From Diorhabda sublineata (Eukaryota; Arthropoda; Insecta; Coleoptera; Chrysomelidae), in contig NC_079485.1 of NCBI RefSeq assembly GCF_026230105.1, positions 30,733,572 through 30,797,571 on the forward strand: 64,000 nt of DNA. The letters are read 5' to 3'. Every line of letters begins with the position of its first letter. The stretch's first letter is position 1. Both the position numbers and the translations under genes were made by a program. Shown here piece after piece: positions 34,660 through 47,200 of the stretch. The notes below the pieces were generated by a model that saw only the letters and a list, made by a program, of their open reading frames with translations, made no database searches and was not told where the DNA came from.

Positions 34660-35300
34660 TGATTCTGGGAGGTTTTCGGTTACTGAATAAGTCTAGCAAC
34701 TGTTAACAAAATTACGGGCACGGATTTTCGAAATTTTGGGACTCGGGATTTTGAAAAGCCAATAACTCGAAAACTATGAAGAATTCGAAAAAAACTGACG
34801 TAACAAAAAATGTAGTGTACAAAATTCTCTACAAAAAATTATCCCAGTTACTTGTTGCTAACCTCAAAATTTTCCCCTTAAAAGGAGTTTATACCCTCAA
34901 AAATATTTTGAAATGCGAATAACTCAAAAACTACGAGGATTTCGAAAGAAAAGGCTGGAAAAAAATGTACAGCACAAAATTCTATACAGATTGGTATGTA
35001 AGTATTTTTCCTAATCTCAAAATTTTCACCGTTAAATGGATTCATGTACTCAAAAAAATTTTGAATGGCGGATAACTCGAAATCCATGAAGATTTCGACG
35101 CAAACTGCCGGGACAAAAAATTTAAAGCATAATAATCTATACAAAAATGGTTTTAATTTTTACCTAACCTCAAAATTCCCATTATAAAATGGGTTTAAAC
35201 GCTCAAAAATATTTCGAATCGCGAATAATTCGGAAACTACGTATTCTAAAAAAGTGCCGGAACCTAAACTGTGAAGCACAAAATGGACACCCATATTTTT
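34660..35300. repeat. Diverged tandem repeat, period about 155 bp
   Basis: The phrase ataactcgaaaactatgaag recurs, with substitutions, at 34762, 34919, 35072 and 35225, giving spacings of 157, 153 and 153 bp. Each unit continues with gatttcgaa, a gcacaaaattctatac-type segment, cctcaaaatttt and gggttta-ctcaaaaatatttt. About 3.5-4 copies, well diverged. Satellite-like; no coding potential inferred. Confidence 0.85.
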
Positions 35301-36189
35301 ATGAAAGAGAAACTATTTAGAAGTCTGTGAACATTGAAATAATAATCAATTGAAAACGAAAATAGTGTTAATAATCGCGTTAGTTCATTTGAAACCAAGA
35401 AGTAGTGCATATGTGTTTTATGCATCATGATGCATTTTTATTTATTGAAAACGAAGTAGTTTTCCAAGAGCGGAAACCTATGAGAATCTAGGAAATCAGA
35501 AGCGGCCCATTTAATTTCGGGTTTAATCCTATTTTACCTATACCAATAAAATCTATTTAGTAACTTGATTATTACATTTTTTGTCAGTTCTTCGTTTGTG
35601 CTTTCATACTTTAGAACAATGTGAAACTTTACAGAATAAGCATCTCTAATGTGACTTCTTGTTAATCCCTATACTGTTAGAAACGATTTGTTCTGGGTTT
35701 ACTCTGTTTTTTTTTCCTAAATTTATTTTGTATATCCAATCCAGATATTGGTAATGAGACTCTTTCTTCATTTTGATCTTCCTTCTGCATAAACAAAAGA
35801 TTCTTCAATAGGTAAACGGTAAAATGTAGAATAGAGGAAAAGGAAGACCTTCTTAGTAATTAATTTCTGGTCACGGGAATCGCACCCATCGCATCTATTA
35901 GTTAAGCTCTAGAAGGTTTAGCAATTGAGCTACATAAGAAACACTACCGTACATTTTACTATAAACAGCAGCCATTTTTAGCTTATTAGGGAAATATAAA
36001 TAATCAATCGGAGTCAGACGGAACTGTTGGTTACAAAACGGAAATTTTGGAATTTCTAACGTTCGGCTGAAAATCTCGTTGTGGGTTAGGATCCACAATC
36101 AGCTGATAGCCCTAAGGTCTTTCTGAAGTTAGTGTGAAGAGTGATATTGGTTGGCGACAAAGAATAAAATGAAACATTTATTTAAACAA
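35301..36189. other. AT-rich stretch without recognised gene
   Basis: No motif or repeat ends recognised. Confidence 0.4.
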
Positions 36190-36490
36190 ACAATCATATA
36201 TCAAATATCAAGCTTCTTAACTAGCACAAGACATTTTAAGTGTTATTAAATTGATACATATAGCCTCTTCGCAACCTCTCGAACAGTTATATGACGATCA
36301 TCTTCAATTATAAGTTTGATTTGGTCATCATCAACTTCAGTAGGCCGACCAGAACGTTGCTCATCTTTGAGGGAAAAATTTCCGGAACGGAACCAATTCT
36401 GGCACGTGTGCTTTGTTAAGCAATCAGCAACATAAACTTGACATATTTCTTTGTGAGCCGCAGCAGCTTGTTTTATTTACGGAAATAAAA
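36190..36490 (-). mobile_element. mariner/SETMAR-type transposase N-terminal fragment
   Basis: The minus strand reads KEICQVYVADCLTKHTCQNW, then FRSGNFSLKDEQRSGRPTEV and DDDQIKLIIEDDRHITVREV. This is the double helix-turn-helix DNA-binding region of a mariner lineage (family CQNWFxKFRSGDFSLKDExRSGRPxEVDDDQIKALIE). It is a different lineage from copies A, B/C, E/F and G. Catalytic domain absent; upstream sequence changes to unrelated AT-rich DNA at about 36480. Confidence 0.85.
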
Positions 36491-36499
36491 AAGTAAAAT

Positions 36500-38653
36500 A
36501 AACCGAAAATATTCGTTTCTGTACTCCAATTAAAATTAATCCACAACTAATAGAAATCACGCACTAGTTGCTTCTAAAGTTACGTCAATGTGACCAGTAT
36601 CACGTGACACATGGCAAAGTACAGCATTAACATAAGTTAATCAAAAGATAAATCAAGTAAAAAGCGAAACTACTTAATTTCCAACCTTATTTTTAATGAC
36701 AAATGCCGATTAATCGTGCGCATACATGAATTTTGAATAATTTATCCAGTTAATATGGAAACTTGAAATTAGCAAAAATGTTGCAATTTTCTGTTTCGTC
36801 TGCAAATAGCCCCATTACCAAAGATGCCTAATTTGCTTTGCAATTTTATTCTCAGTATTATCAAATTATAATATTAACAGATAAATTGCTTAAAACATGT
36901 TTGACAAAATTTGTTTGTTTGATTTAATTAGTGGGTATATTTGTCTATGATCTGAAGGACTCGTGACCGATGGGATCTCGTCCCCATGTGCTGCCGTCTA
37001 TTGTATGTGAATATTTTTAGAAATGATCTTTTGTTAAAAAAAATATGATCCTGCGTCACTCCATTTTTTTGTTACAAAAGCACTTTTGTGTGAAATTAAA
37101 TGATAAACATATTGAAGTTAATACAGGGTCTGGCTCTGATTGAAATATGACAGATGTTAAAAACATGAAATTATCACGTTTTAATTGGAGAAACTGGTAT
37201 TTTTTGTTTTATTTTCAAATTTCCAATCAAATTCATTCAAAATGTTTCTTTTTGGATAAAATACAACTTACCGAAGACGGGTGGAAAAATGTAGACAATA
37301 TGAGATCAAGTACAATTTACTCCTCAACCACTCGGCCAACATTATGATCGAAGTCGGATCGAAAGTTTGTAAAATATAATGCCGGTCATCAATTAGCAAA
37401 AATCTTATATTCACAAAAAAAGTTAAGAGACGCCCTACTGCAAACTAAATAGTAAACAACTTGTCCAGGTCAGCATTACAATATTTAATTTTCAGAATCA
37501 GTGAATCATTTAAAAGTGTAGATAAACAACAACATTATACAAAAAATTAATCTCCTAGAATTCCTAAATAAAACCCGTTACTAAATCGAATAATATTGAG
37601 AAAATATTGAATGTAAATAGGATATGATACATAATTCCCAATATTTTTCCGGTAGATACTTTTTGTAGGGTTTCCGATTCACAGTCAGTATTACTGGGGT
37701 GTGTTAAAGATCAAATTATTCTTAAATAAAAGTTTTGTCCATAATAAAGTATGTGGCACCCGTGGAGTCAAGATCAACCATCAAGTCTATTCGCAGATTT
37801 AGTAAACGTCCTACTAGACTAGAGCCTAGCACAGAGAGGCTACACAGTTGAAAAGAGACGGCATCATCTATAAATGAATGCTTGAACAGTGATTCAAACA
37901 AATTTCCAAAAAATCAAACCTGATTCTTGTTTACTCCAATATGCGAACAATCTACAGTATGTCGCATCAAGCATGTCAAATCTTCAAGGTATACTTGCGG
38001 AATTGAAAATGACGCATATGCTTGAGGTATTTTCGGTACAAACTCTAGGAACATGTAAAAAAATTGTTCTAGATATAAAAACAGTAACAACAATTGAAAG
38101 TAGTAATAGTAAGTTGTAGTGAACTAATATATGTAACATGTACCAGTTTTGAATAGAAATAAAACAAATTCATCTATGCATTTAATTTTACTGAAATTAT
38201 ATTCGCTTGTTATATTAAGTACAACTCTGAACAATTTTTAATGATGGATTATTTATCTAAGTTCGTAAGCCGATTATGGTTTTACAAAGTGAAAAAATGT
38301 TCGCTGTTTGATGACTGGCATATAAAGTATTCTGTGTTAATTAATAGGGGTCGATTTTGAGACTTCATGTCAATCCATGAGGTTGATATTTACTACTTTG
38401 GGAATGATAAAATTATTTGCCTGATTGCAAAGTGAAAATAACATAAAACATAAACCACTTCTTAACTTCAAATTTAAAATCCTATCACAGGCAATGTAAT
38501 AAATTGGATAGGAATTTTGTTTACACTGATGAATGTCAAATATTTTCGCTTTTAGTTTAATACTTAATTCTAAAATTATAAATTTAGGTTATTTCCAACT
38601 TTTTTCTAATCTTAATATTGATAATCGAAAAAGAATTTTTGTTTTTATTACAG
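36500..38653. other. AT-rich stretch before the first Hmgcr coding exon
   Basis: This should be 5'-UTR intron if the gene has an upstream exon. The plus-strand frame 37889-38119 contains CLLQYANNLQYVASSMSNLQ, which resembles the reverse transcriptase LQYADDxxLYxSS motif with Asp-Asp changed to Asn-Asn; a retrotransposon scrap is possible but weakly supported. No promoter identified. Confidence 0.35.
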
Positions 38654-38830
38654 GGGACGTTAAAGATGTGGGACCGGTATTTTGGTACATACGGTGAGTT
38701 TTGTGCTTCACATCCATGGGAAGTGATAGTAGCTACATTAACCTTAACGGTGCTATTAACCGTCGATCAACAACAAGCAACACTTCCACCAAAACCGACT
38801 TTCAGATTCTGCTCAAAATGTTTGAACGAA
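38654..38830 (+). CDS. Hmgcr: HMG-CoA reductase, first coding exon
   Basis: Coding starts at the ATG at 38666; 38654-38665 is 5' UTR in the same exon. The 55 codons open with MWDRYFGTYGEFCASHPWEV, matching the conserved animal HMG-CoA reductase N-terminus (xxHGxFxASHPWEVIV), followed by a hydrophobic first membrane helix at about residues 18-33. The enzyme is an ER membrane protein that reduces HMG-CoA to mevalonate; in insects this feeds juvenile hormone and other isoprenoids rather than sterols. A tattacag acceptor precedes the exon and gtaagta follows it, leaving phase 0. The acceptor just upstream of the ATG implies a separate noncoding first exon further left. The ER-lumenal stretch after helix 1 is poorly conserved, as in the family. 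The in-frame ATG at 38618 lies in the intron and is not used in this model. Confidence 0.93.
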
Positions 38831-38984
38831 GTAAGTACCACCATCTTTAAATATTAATGCTGTTTGTAAAATTCAGTAAACATATATTTTTTTGTACTGT
38901 TTCGAATTCTAAAACCGAAGTTGAGATGTATGATCAAAAAATATGGTACAAGATTATTATAGCACCTGAATCAATTTAGAGCGC

Positions 38985-39520
38985 TCCCAGTTATCCGCAT
39001 TATCTGCTAGGTATAGCGTCTTCAGGTGTTTGTTGAGGCGACAGAGCTCCGATAGAACTCCTGTTAGTTAATGCTCGGTGCGCTGCCCAGGATCTCAGAG
39101 TGTTTGTTTCTGATGCCGTAGAATCCTATTCCAGTTCCGTCTGCTGTTTTTGATCCGTCCGTATACATTTGATGGCATTTCTGTTCATTTCTTGTATGAT
39201 TTGCTTTTATAGTTCATGAAGTTTTTCTCAAAGCTTTCAATGCAACGTTCTGAGGCATGTCCCAGGGTTGATCATTCTTTAGGAACGGTTTTTCTTTGAT
39301 GATTCCGTTTCTGAACATTTCACGCTTTCAAGAACTATGTTCACTGGAGAAGATATAGGAGATTTAGAATCACTTCTAGTGCAGCTTTTGGGCAATATTT
39401 CCAACCCAAACCACTGCCTCAAGATGGACCAATGAATTGCTCCTTTATACTGACAAATAACAGGAATTAACATATTGTTCCCTAAACAGCCAATCAGCGT
39501 TAAAGGCATTCTATACTGTA
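38985..39520 (-). mobile_element. Non-LTR retrotransposon RNase H fragment in Hmgcr intron
   Basis: In shifted frames the minus strand reads RTDGSKTADGTGIGFYGIRN near 39165-39100 (the TDGSK motif with the first Asp), then ILGSAPSIN. The upstream part (39180-39400) shares long blocks with 17200-17420, e.g. caacgttctgaggcatgt. Same family as the 16.8-17.4 kb fragment. It begins 155 bp after the first coding exon. Confidence 0.7.
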
Positions 39521-40628
39521 GCTACTTTGAGATTGTGTGTGAGCTCTAAGCGGAGAAATTTTATGTCGCTGTGGCATTTTATGAAACGAATGTATAGTAT
39601 AAGTCTTAGAAAAGATACTTATCACAGTTGATTTAATCTCTAGGCTGGAGAATCTAGATTTTGAGCATCACGATAGTAAAATCTATCTATCTATCTATAT
39701 CACTTTGAATTTGACCGTTTGCACACTAGATTTAGCATCATGCGGGTTCTGGTTCTTCTCAAAAATTTTTCCTGACATTGATGATATCATGAAAGCGTAA
39801 GTCCGAAAGATGCTTCAAAAAATACTTCCAGTAATGGTTCAGTTTTGGAAAAAGTGCATAGTCATCCAATTTTAAAGGAGCTATTCACTTTTTTATAAAA
39901 TAATTTACCATATTTATTGATCACATAAATTTTATCTATGCCTGAGAAAAGAGAAGAAATTCATTTAACTACATGATGGTTTGCATTCAAATGTGAAGGC
40001 GTAGATGAAATTTGTCAATTAATTGATATCGTAGGTTTTGAAATTTGATATAAAATTTTGATTCAAAGCTTCGGATTCATTCCAAATAATTTTTTGGAAG
40101 TACAGTAAGGAAATAAAACTCCACAGGTCCTACAGTGCTTCAACATATCAAAAAAATTACCATTCACACTGATATTTTTAAAATATTCATAAAAAACAAT
40201 ATGTTTGAATATTGGATAGTTTTTATGTGTCCTATTCCACTTCAAATTAATCTCACTGTTTGAATTATTTTTATGCGAAACCAGAAGCTGTTTTTTGTTA
40301 AGAATTAATTGAACATTCTTCAAGAGACAATCAGTATAAAGGAGATAGCGCTAAGCGCAAATACAGCATCGAATGAATTTTTGAAATAAACTTGCAAGAA
40401 ATAAACATTTAAAATGTCACTAAGAATTCAATTCTAATACTCTAATAGTATATTATTCACAAGTGTATAATGGAGGTTATTATTCACGAGGCGAAGTTTA
40501 CATAAATCACTGAGTAAATAATAACTCAGTATACGCGAGTAGAATAATATACTTTATCTACGACTAGTGAATATTTTTGTTGGAAAATTTTATCACATTA
40601 TTAGAAACACTCTTATTTTATTGTAACA
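39521..40628. other. Intronic AT-rich stretch without recognised gene
   Basis: Contains a short ctat tetranucleotide run at about 39687-39700. Nothing else recognised. Confidence 0.4.
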
Positions 40629-40630
40629 AA

Positions 40631-40940
40631 TACAAGGGCCGTTCATTTTTCAACCTCCGATACGCTATAAATAAAAGACAAGATGATACAAAACAATAAT
40701 TTTATTATCAAAAGCTTGGTACACTTGCGGTTACTTTTCGGCATAATCACCAAAGAGATTGAGACATTTGTCATATCTGTGGAAAAGCTTTTCAATACCC
40801 TTCACAAATAAAGTTGCCACCAATGAAATCAAGTAGAGTACAAAACAGACCTTAAAACTTCTGGAAATTCCGTAAAGAAAGCAGTAATGGTGAATGGCCA
40901 TTTTTAAAGTTTTGACACCATTCACGCATAAAACCATCAC
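40631..40940 (-). mobile_element. mariner C-terminal fragment with one terminus
   Basis: The minus strand ends with GIEKLFHRYDKCLNLFGDYA and EK plus stop (family GIxKLVPRYDKCLNxxGDYVEK), the last residues of a mariner transposase. Beyond the stop lies a terminus beginning caagggccgttcatttttca after TA at 40631-40632. Upstream, VNGVKTLKMAIHHYCFLYGI has lost the catalytic motifs. Another distinct mariner lineage. Confidence 0.75.
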
Positions 40941-42831
40941 ATACGACTCATTCTCCGATGGATTTCTTCAGCACTATTGTGTGTGTAGTACGAGAGTTTC
41001 GCAGTCACCTACAGTGCATATATCCATAATAATTATCACAAAAATCCATGTATTATTTTGACAAATATTGATAATAATCTTTGTTGCCATTTCAAAATTC
41101 CAATGCCATATTATATACTTTCCTTTACTTTTCTGACAATAAATTTGATTAGGCAACTTCAGCAGCTTTTCTAATTTCTGATGATGTTAAAGATAAGTCA
41201 TTTTCATATTCCGTCTCCAAGTTTAGTTGGTTTTTAAACATAAAATATTAAAACACAATAATGTTGTTGAATTTTGAGTCAAATTTATTTTGTTTCAAAA
41301 GTTATTTCGATTTAAAAATTGTTTCGCAAACCGTGGTACGTTAAAAAACAGATATACGTCAAACAAATTCATGTCGTTGACAGCTCAGTGTTAATGTTCC
41401 ATGATTTCAAAATGGAGATCTCGGTTTCGAATCTAGTGTAGGAAAATTCACTTTTTCAATGTTTTTTATATGTACAGTACTAAATTGAAAATATAACATA
41501 AAAATCGACTTTTAGTAAGAAAACAATATTATATAACTTAATCAAGAAAGTATCTGATAGCAGTGATTAATGATTCATTAATCACTGCCGTGTTAAATGG
41601 GTATTGTTAAGGTCGAGCAACCTGATTTATAATGGGTACATTATACAACAGCCGTGGATATTTTGAAACGTGTAAATTTTTTTAAAGCAATTGAACATCT
41701 GAATAGGAATATTTACAACGCCCCTCGTAATAACACTTTTTCAATTTCGTATATGTCCGTTTTTTCACATTATTTGAAGCTTAGATCATTAATTCTTTGA
41801 AAAAGTGAGAATTTCTAGTTCTTCTAGAAAATGAACTTGTTTATTATCATAAATATATAGATAGCACTTGGAGTGTTGTGTTTTGGTTCTAGTAATTCTA
41901 TTACATTAAGCAGATGTTCGCTTAGTGTGATTTTTTTGATTGAATTATACAGTAACTTCTTGAGTGCTTTTAGAATTTCAAAATTACCTACTATCTGACC
42001 CACATAAAACGCAATATTCGGTTAGGGTGTAAAATATATGGGGTTTGAATGTAACGAAAGATACACAACTCAAATTTTTCGATAACTTTCTGAGTCAAGT
42101 TCAAATCCTCGCAATTTTTCACTTTATTCAGTTTCGTTGATATTTAATTTTTTTTAATACGTTAGATATTGTTTCCTAAAGACGCAAATCCATCATATTC
42201 TTTATGTGGGTGTTGAAAAAATATTCGTTAGGGTTCAAAAGTTTCTAAAATCCCCATCGCTTCTCTAATGCTATAAATAAATAATTCCTTCATCAGATAT
42301 TTTAACAAAATAGCAAATTCCACTTGCGAAATTTTTTTTTTAATATTAGAATTATTTATTAAACCTACGCTTTCTAGATAATATAGCCATAAGCCATTAT
42401 ATTACTTCAGAATTCCATTATGAAATCTATCTAATTATTTGACTCTTCACCTTGAGTTAACGATGCATTCATTGTAAATGATTTTTATCTAATAATACTT
42501 TAAGAAAAATCGAGCAATGACCTTTTCAGACCTATTTTTAAAACAAGTACCTCAAGAGGTATGCTTCTCAATACTTTTATGGGGTAATTTATTCTAAAAT
42601 ATCTTATTTACAAAGAGGGTGGTTGAAATTTATATGCACACTCGAAAGTATTCTCTGACGCAAATCGGTAGAGGATGATTACTCTAAAAATCAGGTTATG
42701 TCTAAAAAAATGAAGGGGTTTGTAATATCTAGTTTTATTTTAGAAAATATATACCAGACCATACATTATTTTTCTATAATAACTGTAATATTTTAAATTA
42801 TTCACTTTAGCAGAATAATGAAATTAATCAC

Positions 42832-42834
<3 letters not shown>
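40941..42834. other. Intronic AT-rich stretch without recognised gene
   Basis: No motif or repeat ends recognised. Confidence 0.4.

Positions 42835-42904
<70 letters not shown>
42835..42904. repeat. Compound microsatellite (AT)20-(GT)15
   Basis: Uninterrupted AT dinucleotides at 42835-42874 pass directly into GT dinucleotides to 42904. Both tracts are perfect. Confidence 0.97.
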
Positions 42905-42908
<4 letters not shown>

Positions 42909-44109
42909 GTAGTGGGATTGTGGCAAAATTAAACACGAAACTCTAATATATAGGCTTTCGAAAACTCATATATGGGAATCAATTAATTAAGAATTTTGTT
43001 GTGACATTTTGTAATATATTTTTAAAAACATTAGATTCATCAAATTCAATATTCTGGTTACCATAGAAATCGTTGAATTTTATATGTTATTTTGTTCTGA
43101 ATTTCATTGGTTAGGTAAGGTTAGTTGGTTGTCAATAGCATTGAATTATGAAATGTATATTAGAGTTAGTACACTTGGGTGTATATATATATGAGAGGGT
43201 TCCGCAGTAAGGATTATTAACAAAAGAAGTAGGTTCACGGGTTGGAATCAACCAAGCCAAGAAGTTGTTATGATGGAACCATAGTAATAAGAAAATTATA
43301 TAATTTTTAATAGTGTTGATATTTATTAGAGATAAGTAGCGGGAAAACTATGATACTAAACTTATAGTTTAAGCAATTCAATGGATTAAAATATACTACT
43401 GATATTAATAAAAAAAGCAATTGATGGTTGACTTTGGCCAAACACCCTATTATGAAATAATATCACGATTCAAGTTATCCTGAGTCACTGATGTAAATCG
43501 AGTTCAAAGATTCTGTTACATATAAACAAGTGAAGCTAATAAAAGCATGTTAAAAAGATGGGAAAGAAATGAGTTCTTGCGGTTAATACCCGAACATTTA
43601 AAAAGTGTTGATTTATTTTGTCATTAAACATATACTTAAAAAATTATTAAACTGTCACTTCATTTTGTATTATTCATACATTAAATTGTTTGTAATTGAT
43701 TGTGTTAATAAAGGTTGAAATGGGACAGTTATAGACGTGACAAAAGGCTTACCCCGTTGATAGAAATTACACAATGTAACTTGTGTTTATCTTAAACATC
43801 ACTTCGTCGTTTCTGAAACACTGTAATTAATTTTTTATTGCAAGTGACTTAGCACAGCCCTTGAATATTAAATACATTATGCGTCGCAGTGCTCCTCAGG
43901 CCAGTATCAAAAATTTTTAAAATCTACTCAATTCTACAACAGAAAAAATAATAATGAGCACGCTGTTTTACAAAAACTATGGAAGTCAATGAAGTAGATG
44001 ATCAAAATCTTCACCGTAAATATCTCGGCAACATCTTAATCTTATGTAAAACTGTCTTATAACCCTTATTAACATATCAAGCAAGCGTTGGTGGTTAAAC
44101 CATATAGTA
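42905..44109. other. Intronic AT-rich stretch without recognised gene
   Basis: No motif or repeat ends recognised. Confidence 0.4.
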
Positions 44110-45303
44110 CGAGAATGTATTGATATCTAGTTAGCCTAGACCAGGTCCATGCATAAATAAAATATTGCGTTACCATAGAAACGAACAATAACTTATTACA
44201 AGTTTCAGTGTAAAGTATGACGTCAAAAAAGTAAACCAGAGCTACGCAATAAATTAAAAGAAAAAAGATTTCCAATTGGAGTATTGACCCATCATCAAGT
44301 ACCTGTATTTAAAAGGGTTAAGAGGTAAGCAGATTTACGAATATACGCTTAATACCCTTGGTGATCAATGTCCTTCGTATGCGATAGTAAAAAATTGGAT
44401 TGCAAGCTTCAAAAGAGGTAAATTTTCTATTGAAGATGATGAGCGATCGGGAAGGCCAGTTTCTGTGTCAGTCCCCGAAAATATCGATGCAGTTCTTGAC
44501 ATGATTGTATCAGACCGTCGAATTGGGCTAAAACGGATCTGATCTGAAGCACTGAATATTTCATACGAACGCGTTCATCATATAGTTCACGTCAATTTGG
44601 ACATGATAAAAATTGCTGCAAAATGGATCCCCAAATGTTTGATTGTTGACCAAAAGCGTGCAAGGGTAGAAGCATCGCGTTCGATCTGTACTCGATTTGA
44701 AATCTTAAACCGAATTGTTACTATGGATAATATTTGGGTACATTTCTACGATCCCCCAACAAAGCAACAATCGATGGAATGGCGACACTCTAGTTCTCCA
44801 AGACCTGAGAAGTTTCGTGTCCAAAAATCTGTTAGAAAAGTTCTTGCTTCAGTTATTATTGCTCTTTTTGATAAGGGTAAAAAAACAACTGGAGATTGCT
44901 ATTCAACATTACTAACTACTCTAGGTGTTTTGTTTTTTCAAGACAACGCTCCTGCAGACAAATCTCATGTTGCCATGCAAAAAATTCGTGATTTAGGGTT
45001 GGACTTACTAGAACACCCCCTTATTCACCAGATTTGGCTCCGTCCGACTATCATCTCTTTCCTCAAATGAAAAAAAGTTTAAAACGTCGTAAATTTTTCT
45101 TCGGTAACGAGGAGGTAATAAAAGCTGTGGAGGTCTGGTTTGCAGAGCAAAAAGAAACATTTTTTGAAAGGTCTAGAGACTTTGCAGATTCGCTGTGATA
45201 AATGTATCCAGTTAAGAGGAGAATATGTTGAGTAATAAAATATTTTGACATTGAAATTTTGTTTGGTTCTATAGTAGGCTAAGAATTTTTCAATATATCC
45301 TCG
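44110..45303 (+). mobile_element. mariner element with both ends (copy C)
   Basis: 1194 bp between TA duplications (44108-44109, 45304-45305). The ends are imperfect inverted repeats: left cgagaatgtattgatatcta and gttagcct, right inverted cgaggatatattgaaaaatt and cttagcct. Transposase on the plus strand: LRGKQIYEYTLNTLGDQCPS and SIEDDERSGRPVSVSVPENI in the N-terminal part, TGA at 44540, then 44597-45070 with IVTMDNIWVHFYDPPTKQQS (first Asp) and VLFFQDNAPADKSHVAMQKI (second Asp). The third Asp motif YSPDLAPSDYHLF is out of frame at about 45024-45062. About 130 bp around the linker between the first two Asp residues are shorter than in copy B. Inactive. Confidence 0.92.
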
Positions 45304-46405
45304 TATATAGAAACTTTCACAGAATTTATCTGATTATTGAAACATACAGCAAGAAAATGATTTCTTTGGTTAGGTTAGGTACAGAATTTCATAATTTTAT
45401 GCAACATTCAGAATAAAGGAAAGCGAGCCGAAGTTGCTGATTCAGTTATATGAAATAATTAGATTTAAAAAACAACAAATTGTATAGTTTTCTTGTCCCC
45501 ACACCCTTAAGAGACTTATAGACCTTTCATACGATATATCACAAGCTTATATTTCTCATTTAAATAAGTGTGTTTGTACCTGTCATTCGAAGGGGTTGAA
45601 GGTAGCGATGGAATTTTCACGTTGAAGAAGGTCAGTTTTTAATTTGAATTTTATTTCGGGATTTTTCATAAATATTTAAGTTTTTCATCTGCCTGATTGA
45701 TTTTAGACAATGTAACCATCTTAAATACGTCCCTGTTCTATATTTACATTTAATGACTAAATTGGCCATAGAAAACGATTAGATTTTTTTGTACTTGTCG
45801 CAACGTTTGCTTAGTAGTAAAAATTATATTTTGGATAATTGTCGATAATCATAAAGAAACTCATTTCTCATTTCACTTTCACTGTCAAGGTCAATAACCG
45901 CAGTAGCAAAAGTCCATCTCCGTACTGTGGATGGAAGACCTGAAAATAACTTGTCGAGATATAAGTCAGATGCGGAACTACAAACAAGGTACAGGAGGAA
46001 GAGCAAGTACAGGGTGGGATAATCATTCCATAACTATAATTTTTCTAACTTTAACTTTATAAATAATTGGAATCAATCACGATTGACTTTGACAATGATA
46101 ATTTCAAGTACCAAAAATTGTAACCCATAATAAATGCGATTAATTCTATTGAAAATTAATAAATCGGACAAGGACGAAATATCGAAATTATGAAATTAAT
46201 TCCACCATGTTTCAAGTACACCAGTTACACTACTTTTTGAATATATTGTGATAAACATTAACGACATTGAAATAAGCTAATTAGTAATTGGATATTACGT
46301 GACAGCTTCTTGTCTATAAAAAATTCAAAAATCATATTGAGTAACTTTTGTTTGTTCCTATTGCTTATAGCGAGGAAGATCCACAACAATAGTTTATAAA
46401 TATTA
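45304..46405. other. Intronic AT-rich stretch without recognised gene
   Basis: A ggttaggttaggt string occurs at about 45368. Nothing else recognised. Confidence 0.4.
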
Positions 46406-47200
46406 CGAGGTCTGGCTATTAAATAACGAGACTGGTTACGAAAAAGGATTTTTTTTACATTCTAAGGCTCCCCTTCAATACACTCCTCTCCCCTGACCAC
46501 ACACCTTTCCCTAAGTTTTTTCCATTGATGGCAGCAGTGCTGGAAGTCTTCTTTGGTGAGTGCCTTCAGCAGCTCTGTCGTTTTTTACTTTACCGATTCC
46601 ATCGACTCAAAACAGATCTTTTCATAACCTTTCTAACCTTTCAAGGAAATCTGCACAGACCCGTTGACGCAAGAGATTTTGGTCAGGAGTCAGATTTTTG
46701 GCACCAGCTTTGTACAGACTCCTGTCATCTGTAATTTCTTCTTTATCAGCGTTTACAGCCTCGGCAATCATCCGGATGCTCATTCGATCATCTGCACGCA
46801 CAATTTAATTGCTTTTGATGACTGTTTCCGGAGTTGAAACAGTCACAGAGCGATCTGGGCGCTGGTCATCTTCAGTGCTCTCTCGGCTTTCAGTAAAGCG
46901 TTTACACCACTTAAAAATACGCGCACGAGATAGAAAATTGTCCTCATAGGCCTCGTGCAACAATTTATAGAGTCGGAGTTTTTTCCAATTTAACGATAAA
47001 TTTGAGATCAAATCGTTGCTCCACGAGAAAAAAACACGTTCGTTTCAAACCGCTACTGTACAAATACTATAATAGTGACGGAAACGTGTTTTGGGTCGTA
47101 CGTAGACAAGATATCTAAATACCCAACGCACTAATCTTTTTTTAGCCCACCCATCTAGGGCGCCCTCTAGGTGCGCAGTGTCGTTATTAGCCAGACCTCG
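46406..47200 (-). mobile_element. Deleted mariner with intact ends (copy F)
   Basis: Ends cgaggtctggctatt (left) and its inverse aat-agccagacctcg (right). TA precedes the left end at 46404-46405; the right flank is TG, a decayed TA. 795 bp. The minus strand has SRARIFKWCKRFTESRESTE and DDQRPDRSVTVSTPETVIK at 47011-46805. It then gives traces of RMIAEAVNADKE and KAGAKNLTPDQNLLRQRVCA near 46700, and passes directly to the C-terminal part with DFQHCCHQWKK-type sequence near 46520. The catalytic core is missing exactly as in copy E. Confidence 0.88.

Noticed and set aside
37889..38119. LQYANNLQYVAS as a functional reverse transcriptase
   Set aside because: Catalytic Asp-Asp is Asn-Asn and no neighbouring RT motif is found; kept only as a possible scrap.
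38618..38665. Upstream in-frame ATG for HMG-CoA reductase
   Set aside because: The added residues include the polypyrimidine tract and acceptor; the family starts at the later Met.
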